Assembly: GCA_949299615.1 (NCBI GenBank)
Contig: CASGBM010000042.1
Span: 1-32,672, forward strand
Length of the DNA stretch: 32,672 bases
Direction of reading: 5' to 3'
Source: an uncultured Eubacteriales bacterium
Lineage (GTDB): Bacteria > Bacillota > Clostridia > UBA1381 > UBA9506
Both the position numbers and the translations under genes were made by a program. This document shows, in pieces, positions 6,034-16,224 of this stretch (positions within the stretch are counted from its first letter, which is position 1; every line of letters begins with the position of its first letter). The notes beneath the pieces are model-generated. The model did no database searches, was not told the DNA's origin, and saw only the letters and a list, made by a program, of their open reading frames with translations.

Positions 6034-9000
6034 TTACTTTTCTAAAAACCGCTGCAAAATGGTTGCTGTTTCTGCACGGGTGGTGTTCCCCTTTGGATCA
6101 AGGATATTGTTATCTTTTCCGCTGATTAACCCCGTACCAACTGCCCAGCTGATATTTTCCCTTGCCCAGGCTGATACTGTGCTTTCATCCGCAAACACAC
6201 TCAAATCTCCCTGTCCTTCTATTTCCATTGCTTTGTAATCTGCATAACGGTTCATAATCGCCGCCATCTCTTCTCGGGTTATATTCTGATTCGGCGCAAA
6301 TTCCGTGTCGGAATATCCGTTTACAATCTTTTCGCTCGCTGCCCAACGGATGGCTTCGCCGTAATATGCGCTCTCATCTATATCTGTAAACGGCATCAGA
6401 TAATTCACTGTCGGCTGTTGTTCCAGACGCCATAAAACCGTTACCAGCATACCCCGGGTAATTGTTTCATCAGGTGCGAATGTGTTTTCTGTCATGCCCG
6501 CAAACAATCCATTTTTATTTGCATATGCAACTGCACCATAGAACCAATCTGACTCCTTGACATCAAGGAACGGATTTTCCCATTGCTCCGTTTCAGAAGG
6601 ATCTGTTGGATTTGTCGGGTCCGATGTTCCCGAAGATCCTGACGATCCCGGCGTTCCCGAAGAGCCTGATGAACCTGACGGATCCGTCGGGTTGTCCGTT
6701 TCGGTTTCTCCTTCTGTCCATTTTGCGTACAAGGTCATGTTTTTCGTTACCTTGGCCGTGAAGTCATATGCTTCTGTGCATTCCGCATCTGTGTACCAGC
6801 CGCTGAAGGTATAGCCTTCTTTGGTCGGATTTGCCGGTTTTACAAGCGATGAATTTTTGTTTACGCGAACGCTTTCTACCTTGCTTCCGCCCTGGGTGTT
6901 AAATGTTACAGTATAGGAGGTGTTCTGTCCCGACGGTGCATATGGTGACCGCAAAAGGCTTAACGTATAATTCTTATCACTAACCGAAAATTGGATGGTC
7001 TGATCCCATCCCGTAATATTGACAGCAAGGCTGCCGCCTGTTCCCATGTCCGTATCTTGAATTGTTACCGTCCCGCCGTCGCCGGAATATGCCGTAATGA
7101 TCAGGCTTTCTGGCGCTTCTTTTGGCAGAGTGAAGGTATAGGTGTATACGCCTTCTTCATCTAAAGTAAATTTATCCTTGGTTATCGGCAAGCCTTCAAA
7201 GGTCAAAATCTCTTCGCCTTCTGTCAGGGTCTGCACCATGACCCGGGCGCCTGCCTGGCTGAATGAAATTTCATCCACCTGTTCCGTTTCGCCAAGCAAC
7301 TCGCCGGATATGTCTGTCTGTTGGGTTTCCAGTATCTTTCCGTCCTTCGCCAACAGGTACGCCATCAGCTTGCCTCCGGTATAGTTCTGCAGAGCGTTGT
7401 TTCTTAAGACGATCCGTGCAACGGTGTTCCCGGACTCGTCCGTACCCTGCTCTACATTCAGGCTGGCCTTTTCCCCTTCTCTGGCAAGCGCACCGGTCAG
7501 TAACACCGTCTCCTGATTGTCGGAGCGGTTATACTCCGGAAGCCGCACTTTTTCGCCCTGGTCTCCTATCTTCCCTTCTGTCCATACATCTGCATAGAGG
7601 TATACGCCGGTTTCCGGTACTTCTGCCTGCTGAAGTGTTGTTTCTACATAGTCCTTCAAATCAAAGGTAATTTCCATGTTAAACACATCCTGGTCAATCC
7701 GGCTGAGCGCCTCTTTGGAAATGATTGCCGTATTGCCCTGTACTTCGACGTCGGATGTTTGGCTGCTTATCGCTGCCTTTTCCGTGAAGAGGTCATCGGT
7801 GTAGAAATCTATTTTAACAGTCCTGTCCTTACCAGCCAGTGTGGCGTCGGACAAATTATACAGGGTGATCCCGATCGTCCTCTTCCCGTTCTCCTCTTTG
7901 AGCACTTCCATCCGTGAAATGCCGATATCGGGATAATCAAGATATACGGTCCCGTACAAGTTCACATTTCCGCCGTTTGCCGTAATCATGTAGTCTACAT
8001 CTTCTATTGTACTGCCGATCTTATGCAAAACAGGGATAGTTGCGCTCTGGTTCGGAAGCAGGGTGCCGTCGAAAACTGCCGTCTCGCCATTGCCCAAATC
8101 TATTTGCAGCCCGGCCAGATCGTTAATTCCCGTGTTGCGGATGGGGAACAGGATTGTTGTCCAGTTGTTCGCGCGCAGGTTTTGATATTCTACCCCGATT
8201 TTTTCCACTTCTGCCGCATCTAACGCAAAGCTGGAAGTCGCTGTGTAGAGCAGGATCTCTTCGCTGGGGATATACACTCCGCCCACATCTACTAAGGCGT
8301 CGTTGTTGTACTTTGTTGCCTGAATAATTGCTTTAACCTCATTAGAACCGCTCACATATGCCTCAAACTGATCCGCAAGGGTATTGTTCGGAAGGGTTGC
8401 CAGTTCCAAAGCAGACGACAGCAGATAGCCGCCATTCCCGTCGCTGCGCAGTTTTGCTGTTTTTAAAACACTGTGGGCTGATATCGTGAGCCCGTTTGCG
8501 TCCGATTCGTCCGTAATATTCTCATTCCATATAATGCTCAGGTTTTCTACATTGGAATAATCCCCGCTTAAAGAGGCAAACCGGAAATCGGCCCCTATCA
8601 TGGCGCCGTTCGCATTGGTCAGTTCTGCCAGCGAAGCAGGGAAACTGTTTGAAATAATGCCGTCTGTGCTGATTGCCGCCAGCTGAATGTCACTCTTATT
8701 GTTCCGCACGCTGTGCCAGCCGATAATAAACCGGTCGTCTCCTTCTTGGAAATTTGCGCCTATAACCTGCGGGTTTTCATCCAGATTGCTGTCTGCGGTC
8801 AGCATCATCGACGTTAGGAAGCTTCCGTCATTTTTCACAATGCTGTATCCCGTTTCATAATCTGCGGTATTGCTGTTTCCGCCTTTGTCCAGTGTATATA
8901 CCGCAATCGCCGTGCCATCCGGCAGCATTGCCGCCTCCAGGGCTTTGACATTGCCGCTGGTGCCGTTATACAGGGCCTTGGCTTCGCTCCAGCTGCTGCC

Positions 9001-12000
9001 GTCGTAATAGCTGTATACAATTGCATCCTGGGATTTAAAGTTCAGCAGGTTTTCATCATCTGCGCTGCTGTATACGCTTCTCCAGAACACGATGGCCTTG
9101 TCGCCGTTTGCCGCCACTGCAGGCGCCAGATCCGGCGTGCCGTTATTGGTAAGGCGGGTAGAGATCCAGCCGCTGCCGTCGTAAACCGATGCCACAATTT
9201 CGCTGCTGTTCATCAGCAGGTTTTGTTCTTCTATATTAATTTCATCCCCCGCGTCTTTTTCCGGAATCCGGCTGCTCATGCGTACCCACGCTGCGGCGGC
9301 AAAGTCTTCGCTGCCGGCAATGTCTGCATCGCTGTCTCCAAACCCGGAAAAGTCTGCCGGGTCTGCAATATTTGCCGGCACCGAATAACCGTCTGCGCCA
9401 AGGAGGCTGTATTGGATCCTGCTGTCATAAATGCTTTTACTGTCGCGGTCTCCGATGTGCACCAGCACTTTCCCGTCATCGCTGATTTCCGGATAGGCAC
9501 CGGGGTTCGCGTTTTTCTGAAGATTTTTCAGCCCGCTTTCTTTATCTAAGCTAAAGAGGGAAATCCCTCTTTTTTCCTCTCCCCACGTACGGGTATTTTG
9601 TGTCAGATAGTCCCGGCTTTGCAGTTTTGCCGTTGCAGACGCAACGCGCAAGCCATTGGCTGCCGCCTCGGACTGGAGTGACATTAGGGACAGTCCTGAA
9701 GTAGCGCTATCCCAATATGTTTCAATGTCGTCATACTGGTGAAACGTCTGTGTCGCGCCCCAAGAGCCCGATGCCAGTACCGCCTCATAGGAGATAAACA
9801 GGAATTTTGCAACAAATTTAATTCCCGCTTCTCCCAAAATTCCGACAGACTGGCCGTTCATCTGGCGTTTGGATTCATCCGCCAGATACGTCCGGGATAA
9901 GAATTTGTTTTGGTTATCCACCGTAAGCTTGCCAAACACGCCAAACTTCAGCGCCACAACCGAATAGTCAAAGCCTATTCCTCCAAACGCGGAGACATAG
10001 GCGTTAATCCGCAAGGTAGTCAAATAATCATTTACCGCGCTAAGCTCCGGATCGCTCCACGCAAGGTCATCGCCCTGCTGGCTGTACCGCACGGCGGTCT
10101 GAAAGTCAAGCTGGATCGTGCCGCCCAGTTCAAAAGACGCCGTTACCGGAACCGGCCCTACCGTAGTGTTTACATTAAAGTTAAACGCCGCTCCCACGCC
10201 GGCGGTAAATCCGCCACTGGTGGTATAAACTTCCCACTTTTTCTTCTCCAGATTATACCGGATTTCTGCTTCATAAAACCCCTCAAGCTGCAGGTTAAGG
10301 TCTGTTCCCGTAAATTGCTTTTTTGAAGAATTTTGCCGGTATGTTTCCATCGGGTTATACGTTCCCTGCGCCATTTCGCTCAAATCACCCACGCCCGGAA
10401 CATTCATTTCCGCTTCAGCCGAAAGGAAGTCAGCATCAAGGGCAACTCCTTTTTCTGAATAATCCATATCCTCCAGTTCTATCGTGTTATATCCCGTCCA
10501 GATCAACGCCTTAAACACGCTGGGATCCTCGCTGGGGGAGATGATCATTTTAAATATGGAAGAATCTACCGGCCCGTTAATTTCGCTCAGCTTGCCGGTC
10601 AATGTTTTAAATATGCTGCTGCTGCCTATTGACCCAAAGTTAGAGGCGCCCACAATACTTGCACCTTTCATGGTAACCAACATGTTGGTCACATTTTCAT
10701 CGTCGCTGACCTCAGGCACCCGTGACAAATCAATCAGGCGGAATGGCATGGTGCGTTCCTGCACCAGGCTGGAATCCTTTGTGACGCGGGTCTTTATGCC
10801 TATATCTTTCCCGTCTTTAATCCAGCCCGAATTGGTCATGCTTTCTTCGGTCAGCGTTAATACGTTAGTAACAACGGGAATCGATGCAAACGGATACTGT
10901 TCGTTGCTGCTGATCTGCCCATCGGGTATAAAGCCGTTTTCATCCGCCATTTTAAGATCAAAGTAGGGAGCGTCCTTCATGTCCTCGCCCCACAGGTACA
11001 TGATCGTTTGCAGATCTGCGGTTTTATAGGAGCTGCTGGGGCCTACCCTGCCGGTAAAATTACGAACATTGTTCACCTTGCCGTTGTCCAGATGGTAGTC
11101 GACAACCTGGTATGCCACAAACGGCTTGTTTGCTTCTCCCTCTGCAACCTCTTCCAGCGAAACAACCCCTTCTGCCGTGCGGATTTGGTCCACCATGCTG
11201 GTACCTGTATATACCGTATGCAGCAATGGATAATACCGGTTTTCTGCTATTTCACTAATTTCAAAAATGTATTCTATCTTATCCGTGGATATCAGCGCCG
11301 TATCTTCCGTTTCTCCGTTTTCTGATGACCAGAACTGGGTAACGTCAAAATACACTTCCACCGTCCCGTTTGCATCCGTTTGATACGTCTGACCTACGCC
11401 GCCGTTTTCCATGGAATCCACATTCGGGCCGAGTGCCGCCGTTTCACAATAATAGCCGTTTTTATACACGCCGCCGCGGATCGTTACATCCGTATTTGCC
11501 AGCGGGTCGCCGCCCGGTTTGATCAGGGTCAGCTCTGCTTTTGCCACTTCGCGCAGGCAGAAAATGTTCATCGGATAAAGCTGCAGTTTTGCCGCATCTT
11601 TTTCTCCCGACTGCAGATTCCTTTGATATAGCGTTCCCATGTATAGCGTATCCCCGTCTTTTGACCGAAGCCATACGTCGCTCGCTATCCCGTTCGGCTC
11701 ATAAAGCGCCAGCGTTCCGTCTTCGTTGGTCGTTTCCGTCCGCCGGTTTCCCTGTCCGTCGGTATACTCTAGTGTAGTGGTCACCGCAGGATCTACCTGG
11801 AATAGATAAAACCGGTTCTCTAAGGTTTGAGAATCCACCGCTATTGATGTGCTCATTCCGGTCGCAGCATGGGTTGCCGTAATAGTGGCATGACCGCTGC
11901 TGGTGGAACTGATTCCCATTGTGCTTTGAGGCAGGAATGACGTAATATCAAAATTCTTAATGTTTTCATACAACCCGCCCTGTTTATAGTTAACAGAGGC

Positions 12001-15000
12001 TACTGCATCGTTGTCTGTTTCCCACGATATGCCGTCTTTAAACGCGTTCCAGTTATACTCCTCATGGTTGATACTGATATAATCCATCAGGCTCAGCTGT
12101 TGACGCAGGTTTGCAATTTTCAGCGTGTCGGTCGGCAGCTCGTTCGCGCTTCCATCCACCTTGGATGTATTATCAAAGCTCAGATGGTCTATTTCTTCGT
12201 TTTGGCTGTTTACTATCTTTAAAATATCTCCGTTGTATACATACAGCGGGAACGAATCGCTGCTCGGCGCACTGGTTCCCAGATTGTCCACTGTAAGCGT
12301 TACCTGATAGGTATGCTTCAGTTCGCCCTCCGCCACGTCGCTGATCGAAAGCAAATAGCTGCCCGTGGCTGTATCAACAGGATGCGTTATGGTATTTACT
12401 ACCGTATTGTCCTCCGCCACCTCATGAATGGTAAGAACTGCATTTTGTCCGCTGCCTTCCGTCCAGTGTTCTAACTCCCACGGTATCTTTATGTTGTCCG
12501 TCTGATCGGTCAGATAGAGATTCTCCGGCTGTATCAGTCTCGCTGTCGCCGGCCAGGGATATACTACTATCCACGCCATGGCGCTCAGCCGTATCCCGTC
12601 CTCTAAGGCATGGGGGTGCGGCATGGACACCCTTACCGTATAGGCCGCTGCATCATCTTTGGATAACTGATGGAGTATTCCCTCTCCAATTTGGTATTGA
12701 TTTGCATCCAGCGCGGCAGTGTCCTTCAAAATCGGGGTCGCTCTTGCCAATGCTTCTTCGTTTGCATAGTTCCCTTCAAACAACTCTATTTGGAAAGTAA
12801 ATTCCTTATCTTCTACAAAATACTGCGCGTTGGAACTCCAAAGCACCGTTGCTGCCTCGTCCTGACGGGCAATTATGGCGGTAGATCCTGTCGGTATCAC
12901 CAGAGCAATTGAGTCCCCCGCAATAACCTGATACGTCTGCGTTTTGCCGGATACTTCCTCTGTTTTGCCTCCGTTATCTGCCGTAAATATAAACTCAACA
13001 GCACCCAGCGCCGTTCCTGTCAGTGTAACTGCTCCCGTATTCGGGTCAATGGTCGCAATTTCCGGATTGCTGCTGCTCCATTCCCCGCCCTGGAACGTAG
13101 GCGTTTCCCCGCTTTCGCTTTTTAGCGTTGCCGTCAGCGTCGGGCGATAGGTGTCTCCCAGCGACAGCGTATAATTGGATGGGTCGCTCTCTGCCGTAAC
13201 CAAAACTTCTGTCACGGGGATAAACTTCGGTACGGTGATGGATTTTTTGATCCACGGCACATCTACCCAGTTGGGTTCTGCCCTGGAACCTTCATTTGCC
13301 TGAAGTACGGCCGTATAGGATACATCGGTTTGTTTTCTCTCTATTTCAAAAGGATTGGTTTGGTAGGTCACCCCGTCATCTGCCACATAAAACTGCTGCG
13401 CTTCTATCTCGCTGCCGTCCGACCCATACAGAAGCACCCTGAAAGGCAGTTCCTGCGGGCTCGTACCTCTCCCATAATCAGTATAAAGCGTTTGATATGC
13501 TTCCGTAGCATCCAGAGACAAGGTAAAGCTTGCCGTATCATTTTCATATTTTCCATCCAATTCGGTAGCGGCATTGCGCATCAGTACAGTATTCAGGCTG
13601 GCTCCTGTTACCGTTTCCCCGTTTATTTCTACCGGATTCCCAAACAAGTCCGTAATCCCGTTAAGTATTGATACGGTTATCGTTTGACTGTCCAAAAATT
13701 GTACCGGATACCACAGATAAACGGAGTTTGAGGAAGTAGAAAGACCCACCTCCGCCGCTTTAAAATCCTTGCCGTTAATGGTAATGGTAGCATTTTTGTC
13801 AATTTTAACCATTTCATCAAATTGTAGTTTAATATAAACGCACTGTCCGGGAGAATAAGTACTCTCCGTTGTGGTAACGCTTCGCAGATTCGGGCTTGTT
13901 TCATCGTCAATTAAAGATATCGTACAGCTTTCCAAAACACCAATAATCCATTCCAGTCCCGGGCCGCCCACGCTGGTGTTAAGCGCACTAAATAGTTCCA
14001 AGGCTACCGGGATGGCGCCTGAACTTCCATAGCCGATAAAATCAATTTTATATTTTTCCCCGGGCTGAAGCGATTTCCCTGTGATTTCGTCATAAGATTC
14101 GATAATGACTCGAAAATTTGACGCTCCATAATTCATACTCGTATCTGTTTCTGTTGCTTTATTTGCATTGTTGGTCTGTGAAACTTCGGCTGTAAAACGG
14201 TAGTGTACACTCGTTTCCTCTGTTCTATCATATATTTCACTTGCATTCTGCATGCGGTCAATCAGGGAATTCAGTCTGGAGGAGGGAGGATTCGGAAACT
14301 TGATAGACTGTTCCAGTGACACGCCTGTCCATTTGTGTTCTGAGCGCCCAGCGGTTTCGGTCGTTGAAAGATCTTCCATATAATAATGGATCAGCCTAAT
14401 GCTATGCTTATCCATATAGGCGCCATTACTATAAAACAGAATTCCTTTGGGATTGGACAATTCCAGCAAAGCGGTATTATAGCCATTCAAAGATTGCCAC
14501 CCTGTACCCTGAAGGGATACGGTGATCTTTGCCCCTGTCTGCGCAGAACTTTTTGCTTCATATGACAGGGAACTGGTCTGTGTCTCTTTCATCGGCCATG
14601 AATTTACGTTGATTGTTGTACTGGCTAATTTAGAGTTATTACTATCCACAATAGAGACCGTAACGTTTTTAATTTCCCGGCTGGAATATCCCGGGATCAA
14701 GCTGACATCAAAAGAAACGGTTTGCCCGAGCGAAATATCAAATGAATTGGAAGAAAGAGAGGTGTTGTTGCCATCCGTAAAATCAAGCATTGTAAAATTG
14801 CTGACATCCAAGGTGCTGATAGAATCAGAAGCGGCCATCGTTTGGGCATTTAGCGTGCTTGTCAGCTGGATACCCTCTGCCTGAAGCTGGTTCATCAGGC
14901 TGTTTAGATTTGACAGCGCCTCGCCGGTAAAGGGTTTGCCGGAAAAATAGGTTTCCTGGATCCTTGCCAGTTCTTTTTCAATTTCGATGATTGTTTTCAA

Positions 15001-15348
15001 GTCTTTCAGCGGAATCGGCGTACCGTCCACATAGCCAATGCGGTCAAGGTTCGTAGCCGGATCTTCCAACAGCTCCATAACCTCATCCAGTGTAAGCTCC
15101 TCGCCGTCTAACGAGATGCTGTAATCGGTTTTAATTTCCCCATTTTCATCCAAAAGACCCAGTGCTTCTAGCTGTGCGGCAATTTGCTGTGCATCCATGC
15201 CGCTCATTGCGGAAAGCTGGCTTAAGATTTCCGTATTTTTTTGGGGATCATTTCCCAAAAGATCATTTACCGCTGCAAATACCGTGCTTTGAAGCAGGCT
15301 TATCACCAGCGTCAGGCATAATAGCATAGATAATAATTTCTTTTTCAT
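6034..15348 (-). CDS. Giant secreted SLH-domain cell-surface protein (3104 residues)
   Basis: Start: ATG at 15348 with AAGGAGG seven bases upstream. A typical Sec signal peptide (MKKKLLSMLLCLTLVISLLQ, ending near STVFA) heads the protein. Recognisable parts: a helical Leu/Glu-rich N-terminal stretch to about residue 160; an Ig-like (BIG2-type) stretch near 710-800 with WSSSNPEIATIDPNTGAVT; a Gly/aromatic-rich region near 1730-1860; and a later segment with repeated DGS-W and F-like phrases (about 1980-2330) suggesting a beta-propeller. Near 2800-2870 is an InlB/Listeria-Bacteroides repeat (VTFNTQGGSKVESV, FSGWYTDAECT), then a Gly/Ser/Pro/Thr linker, and three SLH repeats from about 2920 to the end. 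SLH repeats usually bind pyruvylated cell-wall polymer. It is probably a large surface adhesin or enzyme scaffold; no catalytic domain was recognised. Its start overlaps the stop of the small upstream gene. Confidence 0.9.
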   Translation of the reverse strand: MKKKLLSMLLCLTLVISLLQSTVFAAVNDLLGNDPQKNTEILSQLSAMSGMDAQQIAAQLEALGLLDENGEIKTDYSISLDGEELTLDEVMELLEDPATNLDRIGYVDGTPIPLKDLKTIIEIEKELARIQETYFSGKPFTGEALSNLNSLMNQLQAEGIQLTSTLNAQTMAASDSISTLDVSNFTMLDFTDGNNTSLSSNSFDISLGQTVSFDVSLIPGYSSREIKNVTVSIVDSNNSKLASTTINVNSWPMKETQTSSLSYEAKSSAQTGAKITVSLQGTGWQSLNGYNTALLELSNPKGILFYSNGAYMDKHSIRLIHYYMEDLSTTETAGRSEHKWTGVSLEQSIKFPNPPSSRLNSLIDRMQNASEIYDRTEETSVHYRFTAEVSQTNNANKATETDTSMNYGASNFRVIIESYDEITGKSLQPGEKYKIDFIGYGSSGAIPVALELFSALNTSVGGPGLEWIIGVLESCTISLIDDETSPNLRSVTTTESTYSPGQCVYIKLQFDEMVKIDKNATITINGKDFKAAEVGLSTSSNSVYLWYPVQFLDSQTITVSILNGITDLFGNPVEINGETVTGASLNTVLMRNAATELDGKYENDTASFTLSLDATEAYQTLYTDYGRGTSPQELPFRVLLYGSDGSEIEAQQFYVADDGVTYQTNPFEIERKQTDVSYTAVLQANEGSRAEPNWVDVPWIKKSITVPKFIPVTEVLVTAESDPSNYTLSLGDTYRPTLTATLKSESGETPTFQGGEWSSSNPEIATIDPNTGAVTLTGTALGAVEFIFTADNGGKTEEVSGKTQTYQVIAGDSIALVIPTGSTAIIARQDEAATVLWSSNAQYFVEDKEFTFQIELFEGNYANEEALARATPILKDTAALDANQYQIGEGILHQLSKDDAAAYTVRVSMPHPHALEDGIRLSAMAWIVVYPWPATARLIQPENLYLTDQTDNIKIPWELEHWTEGSGQNAVLTIHEVAEDNTVVNTITHPVDTATGSYLLSISDVAEGELKHTYQVTLTVDNLGTSAPSSDSFPLYVYNGDILKIVNSQNEEIDHLSFDNTSKVDGSANELPTDTLKIANLRQQLSLMDYISINHEEYNWNAFKDGISWETDNDAVASVNYKQGGLYENIKNFDITSFLPQSTMGISSTSSGHATITATHAATGMSTSIAVDSQTLENRFYLFQVDPAVTTTLEYTDGQGNRRTETTNEDGTLALYEPNGIASDVWLRSKDGDTLYMGTLYQRNLQSGEKDAAKLQLYPMNIFCLREVAKAELTLIKPGGDPLANTDVTIRGGVYKNGYYCETAALGPNVDSMENGGVGQTYQTDANGTVEVYFDVTQFWSSENGETEDTALISTDKIEYIFEISEIAENRYYPLLHTVYTGTSMVDQIRTAEGVVSLEEVAEGEANKPFVAYQVVDYHLDNGKVNNVRNFTGRVGPSSSYKTADLQTIMYLWGEDMKDAPYFDLKMADENGFIPDGQISSNEQYPFASIPVVTNVLTLTEESMTNSGWIKDGKDIGIKTRVTKDSSLVQERTMPFRLIDLSRVPEVSDDENVTNMLVTMKGASIVGASNFGSIGSSSIFKTLTGKLSEINGPVDSSIFKMIISPSEDPSVFKALIWTGYNTIELEDMDYSEKGVALDADFLSAEAEMNVPGVGDLSEMAQGTYNPMETYRQNSSKKQFTGTDLNLQLEGFYEAEIRYNLEKKKWEVYTTSGGFTAGVGAAFNFNVNTTVGPVPVTASFELGGTIQLDFQTAVRYSQQGDDLAWSDPELSAVNDYLTTLRINAYVSAFGGIGFDYSVVALKFGVFGKLTVDNQNKFLSRTYLADESKRQMNGQSVGILGEAGIKFVAKFLFISYEAVLASGSWGATQTFHQYDDIETYWDSATSGLSLMSLQSEAAANGLRVASATAKLQSRDYLTQNTRTWGEEKRGISLFSLDKESGLKNLQKNANPGAYPEISDDGKVLVHIGDRDSKSIYDSRIQYSLLGADGYSVPANIADPADFSGFGDSDADIAGSEDFAAAAWVRMSSRIPEKDAGDEINIEEQNLLMNSSEIVASVYDGSGWISTRLTNNGTPDLAPAVAANGDKAIVFWRSVYSSADDENLLNFKSQDAIVYSYYDGSSWSEAKALYNGTSGNVKALEAAMLPDGTAIAVYTLDKGGNSNTADYETGYSIVKNDGSFLTSMMLTADSNLDENPQVIGANFQEGDDRFIIGWHSVRNNKSDIQLAAISTDGIISNSFPASLAELTNANGAMIGADFRFASLSGDYSNVENLSIIWNENITDESDANGLTISAHSVLKTAKLRSDGNGGYLLSSALELATLPNNTLADQFEAYVSGSNEVKAIIQATKYNNDALVDVGGVYIPSEEILLYTATSSFALDAAEVEKIGVEYQNLRANNWTTILFPIRNTGINDLAGLQIDLGNGETAVFDGTLLPNQSATIPVLHKIGSTIEDVDYMITANGGNVNLYGTVYLDYPDIGISRMEVLKEENGKRTIGITLYNLSDATLAGKDRTVKIDFYTDDLFTEKAAISSQTSDVEVQGNTAIISKEALSRIDQDVFNMEITFDLKDYVETTLQQAEVPETGVYLYADVWTEGKIGDQGEKVRLPEYNRSDNQETVLLTGALAREGEKASLNVEQGTDESGNTVARIVLRNNALQNYTGGKLMAYLLAKDGKILETQQTDISGELLGETEQVDEISFSQAGARVMVQTLTEGEEILTFEGLPITKDKFTLDEEGVYTYTFTLPKEAPESLIITAYSGDGGTVTIQDTDMGTGGSLAVNITGWDQTIQFSVSDKNYTLSLLRSPYAPSGQNTSYTVTFNTQGGSKVESVRVNKNSSLVKPANPTKEGYTFSGWYTDAECTEAYDFTAKVTKNMTLYAKWTEGETETDNPTDPSGSSGSSGTPGSSGSSGTSDPTNPTDPSETEQWENPFLDVKESDWFYGAVAYANKNGLFAGMTENTFAPDETITRGMLVTVLWRLEQQPTVNYLMPFTDIDESAYYGEAIRWAASEKIVNGYSDTEFAPNQNITREEMAAIMNRYADYKAMEIEGQGDLSVFADESTVSAWARENISWAVGTGLISGKDNNILDPKGNTTRAETATILQRFLEK

Positions 15349-15674
15349 TGTGTAACCTCCTTGTCTTCTATGTCATTGGGCTTTTGTTTTTCATACCGTC
15401 GTTTGTCATGTCTGCACACGCCGATCAACGTGTTGGGCAGCTGTTTGTAAAATCGGCACGATCCGCAATCAATAAGCGGTTCGTTTTGGTTCCTCTGCTC
15501 ACCTAAAACACAAGCATCCTCAACAGTTAGCATGATGGGATATCCTTTTGGCGTATATACCGGATTTTTAATAAAATCGGGATACATTTCCATATACTTG
15601 CCGGATTGTTTATCATACTGGAGCGGAATTATCAGGGATGCGCCTTCAATGTTATATCGTTTTGTCTTCTCCAT
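15345..15674 (-). CDS. Small Cys/His-motif protein coupled to the giant surface-protein gene
   Basis: I do not recognise a family. The best start is the ATG at 15674, eight bases after AAGGAAG, giving 109 residues; an ATG at 15680 is only two bases from it. There is no signal peptide or membrane helix. The middle has a hydrophobic, proline-containing part (YPDFIKNPVYTPKGYPIML). The C-terminal half has DCGSCRFYKQLPNTLIGVCRH, a C-x2-C...C-x-H arrangement that could bind zinc or an Fe-S cluster. A charged tail follows. Its TGA overlaps the next ATG (ATGA), implying translational coupling to the 3104-residue protein. A cytoplasmic accessory or regulatory role for that protein is inference only. 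Confidence 0.75.
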   Translation of the reverse strand: MEKTKRYNIEGASLIIPLQYDKQSGKYMEMYPDFIKNPVYTPKGYPIMLTVEDACVLGEQRNQNEPLIDCGSCRFYKQLPNTLIGVCRHDKRRYEKQKPNDIEDKEVTQ

Positions 15675-15713
15675 ACGCATAGCTTCCTTTCCGTTTTGCT
15701 TGTAGCTGATTTT

Positions 15714-15722
15714 ATTATAACA
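15714..15722 (-). promoter_or_regulatory. Extended -10 promoter of the small gene / giant surface-protein operon
   Basis: On the minus strand TGT-TATAAT is a consensus extended -10. No good -35 box lies 16-18 bases upstream (GGCCTA), as is common for extended -10 promoters. A 13-bp palindrome lies just upstream. Predicted transcription start is near 15707. Confidence 0.6.
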
Positions 15723-15740
15723 TAAATCTATTTCTTTAGG

Positions 15741-15771
15741 CCCACCCATTTTATCCTCTAAAATGGGTGGG
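15741..15771. repeat. Perfect 13-bp palindrome beside the surface-protein promoter
   Basis: CCCACCCATTTTA and TAAAATGGGTGGG are exact complements around a five-base loop, TCCTC. The palindrome covers the -35 zone of the minus-strand promoter. It has no T-run on either side, so a protein-binding operator or a mobile-element end is more likely than a terminator. Confidence 0.6.
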
Positions 15772-16033
15772 TATGGGTGCTTTAGGTAAAATTCAGGATA
15801 CTCTTGCTGTTTGTGGTGATATAAATTTCTTTTTTGCTATATTTTGATAACATTTTGCGCCGCGGTTGTAAAAACAGATTGTTTTCCTATTTTTTTGATA
15901 AATTGCGCGCATCCCGCGGGGTGTTTCTTTATAAAAAATGTTTCTGGCCTTTTGCCGATTATCCTTTGTAAAGAATGGACACGACGGCTGTGTACAGGGA
16001 TTTTAAAAAATAACTGCGCTGCAAACCATTTTT
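15772..16033. other. AT-rich spacer without a convincing gene
   Basis: Both strands were read. Short open frames here lack ribosome binding sites and protein-like composition. The stretch holds no clear promoter or hairpin of its own and leads into the first copy of the 95-bp repeat. Confidence 0.5.
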
Positions 16034-16128
16034 TTATAACAAGATTTCATTGAAAGCTTTCGCACAAGCGAAAGCCTCATAAAAAGCGTTTCAACCTCGC
16101 GAAGCGGGGGATATATGCCCGCCGCTTG
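16034..16128 (+). repeat. 95-bp direct repeat, copy 1
   Basis: Every base is identical to copy 2, 254 bases downstream. It contains an 8-bp hairpin with a four-base loop (GCTTTCGC ACAA GCGAAAGC) and a second G/C-rich foldback (AAGCGG...CCGCTT). The flanks differ at both ends, so this is a discrete unit. It may be a structured RNA element or part of a mobile-element end. Confidence 0.85.
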
Positions 16129-16224
16129 CTTCAAGTTTTACGAGCCTGCATGCATTGTTTTTTTGTTTTTTATTTGGTTTTAGGCTTGTTTGATTCCGTA
16201 ACATAACTGTTTAACCCACATAAA

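Noticed and set aside
8835-9026. Small open frames on both strands within the giant surface-protein gene
   Set aside because: They are overlapping-frame shadows without ribosome binding sites or recognisable domains.
15844-16053. 69-codon plus-strand open frame in the repeat spacer
   Set aside because: It has no ribosome binding site, no protein-like pattern, and ends inside the first 95-bp repeat.
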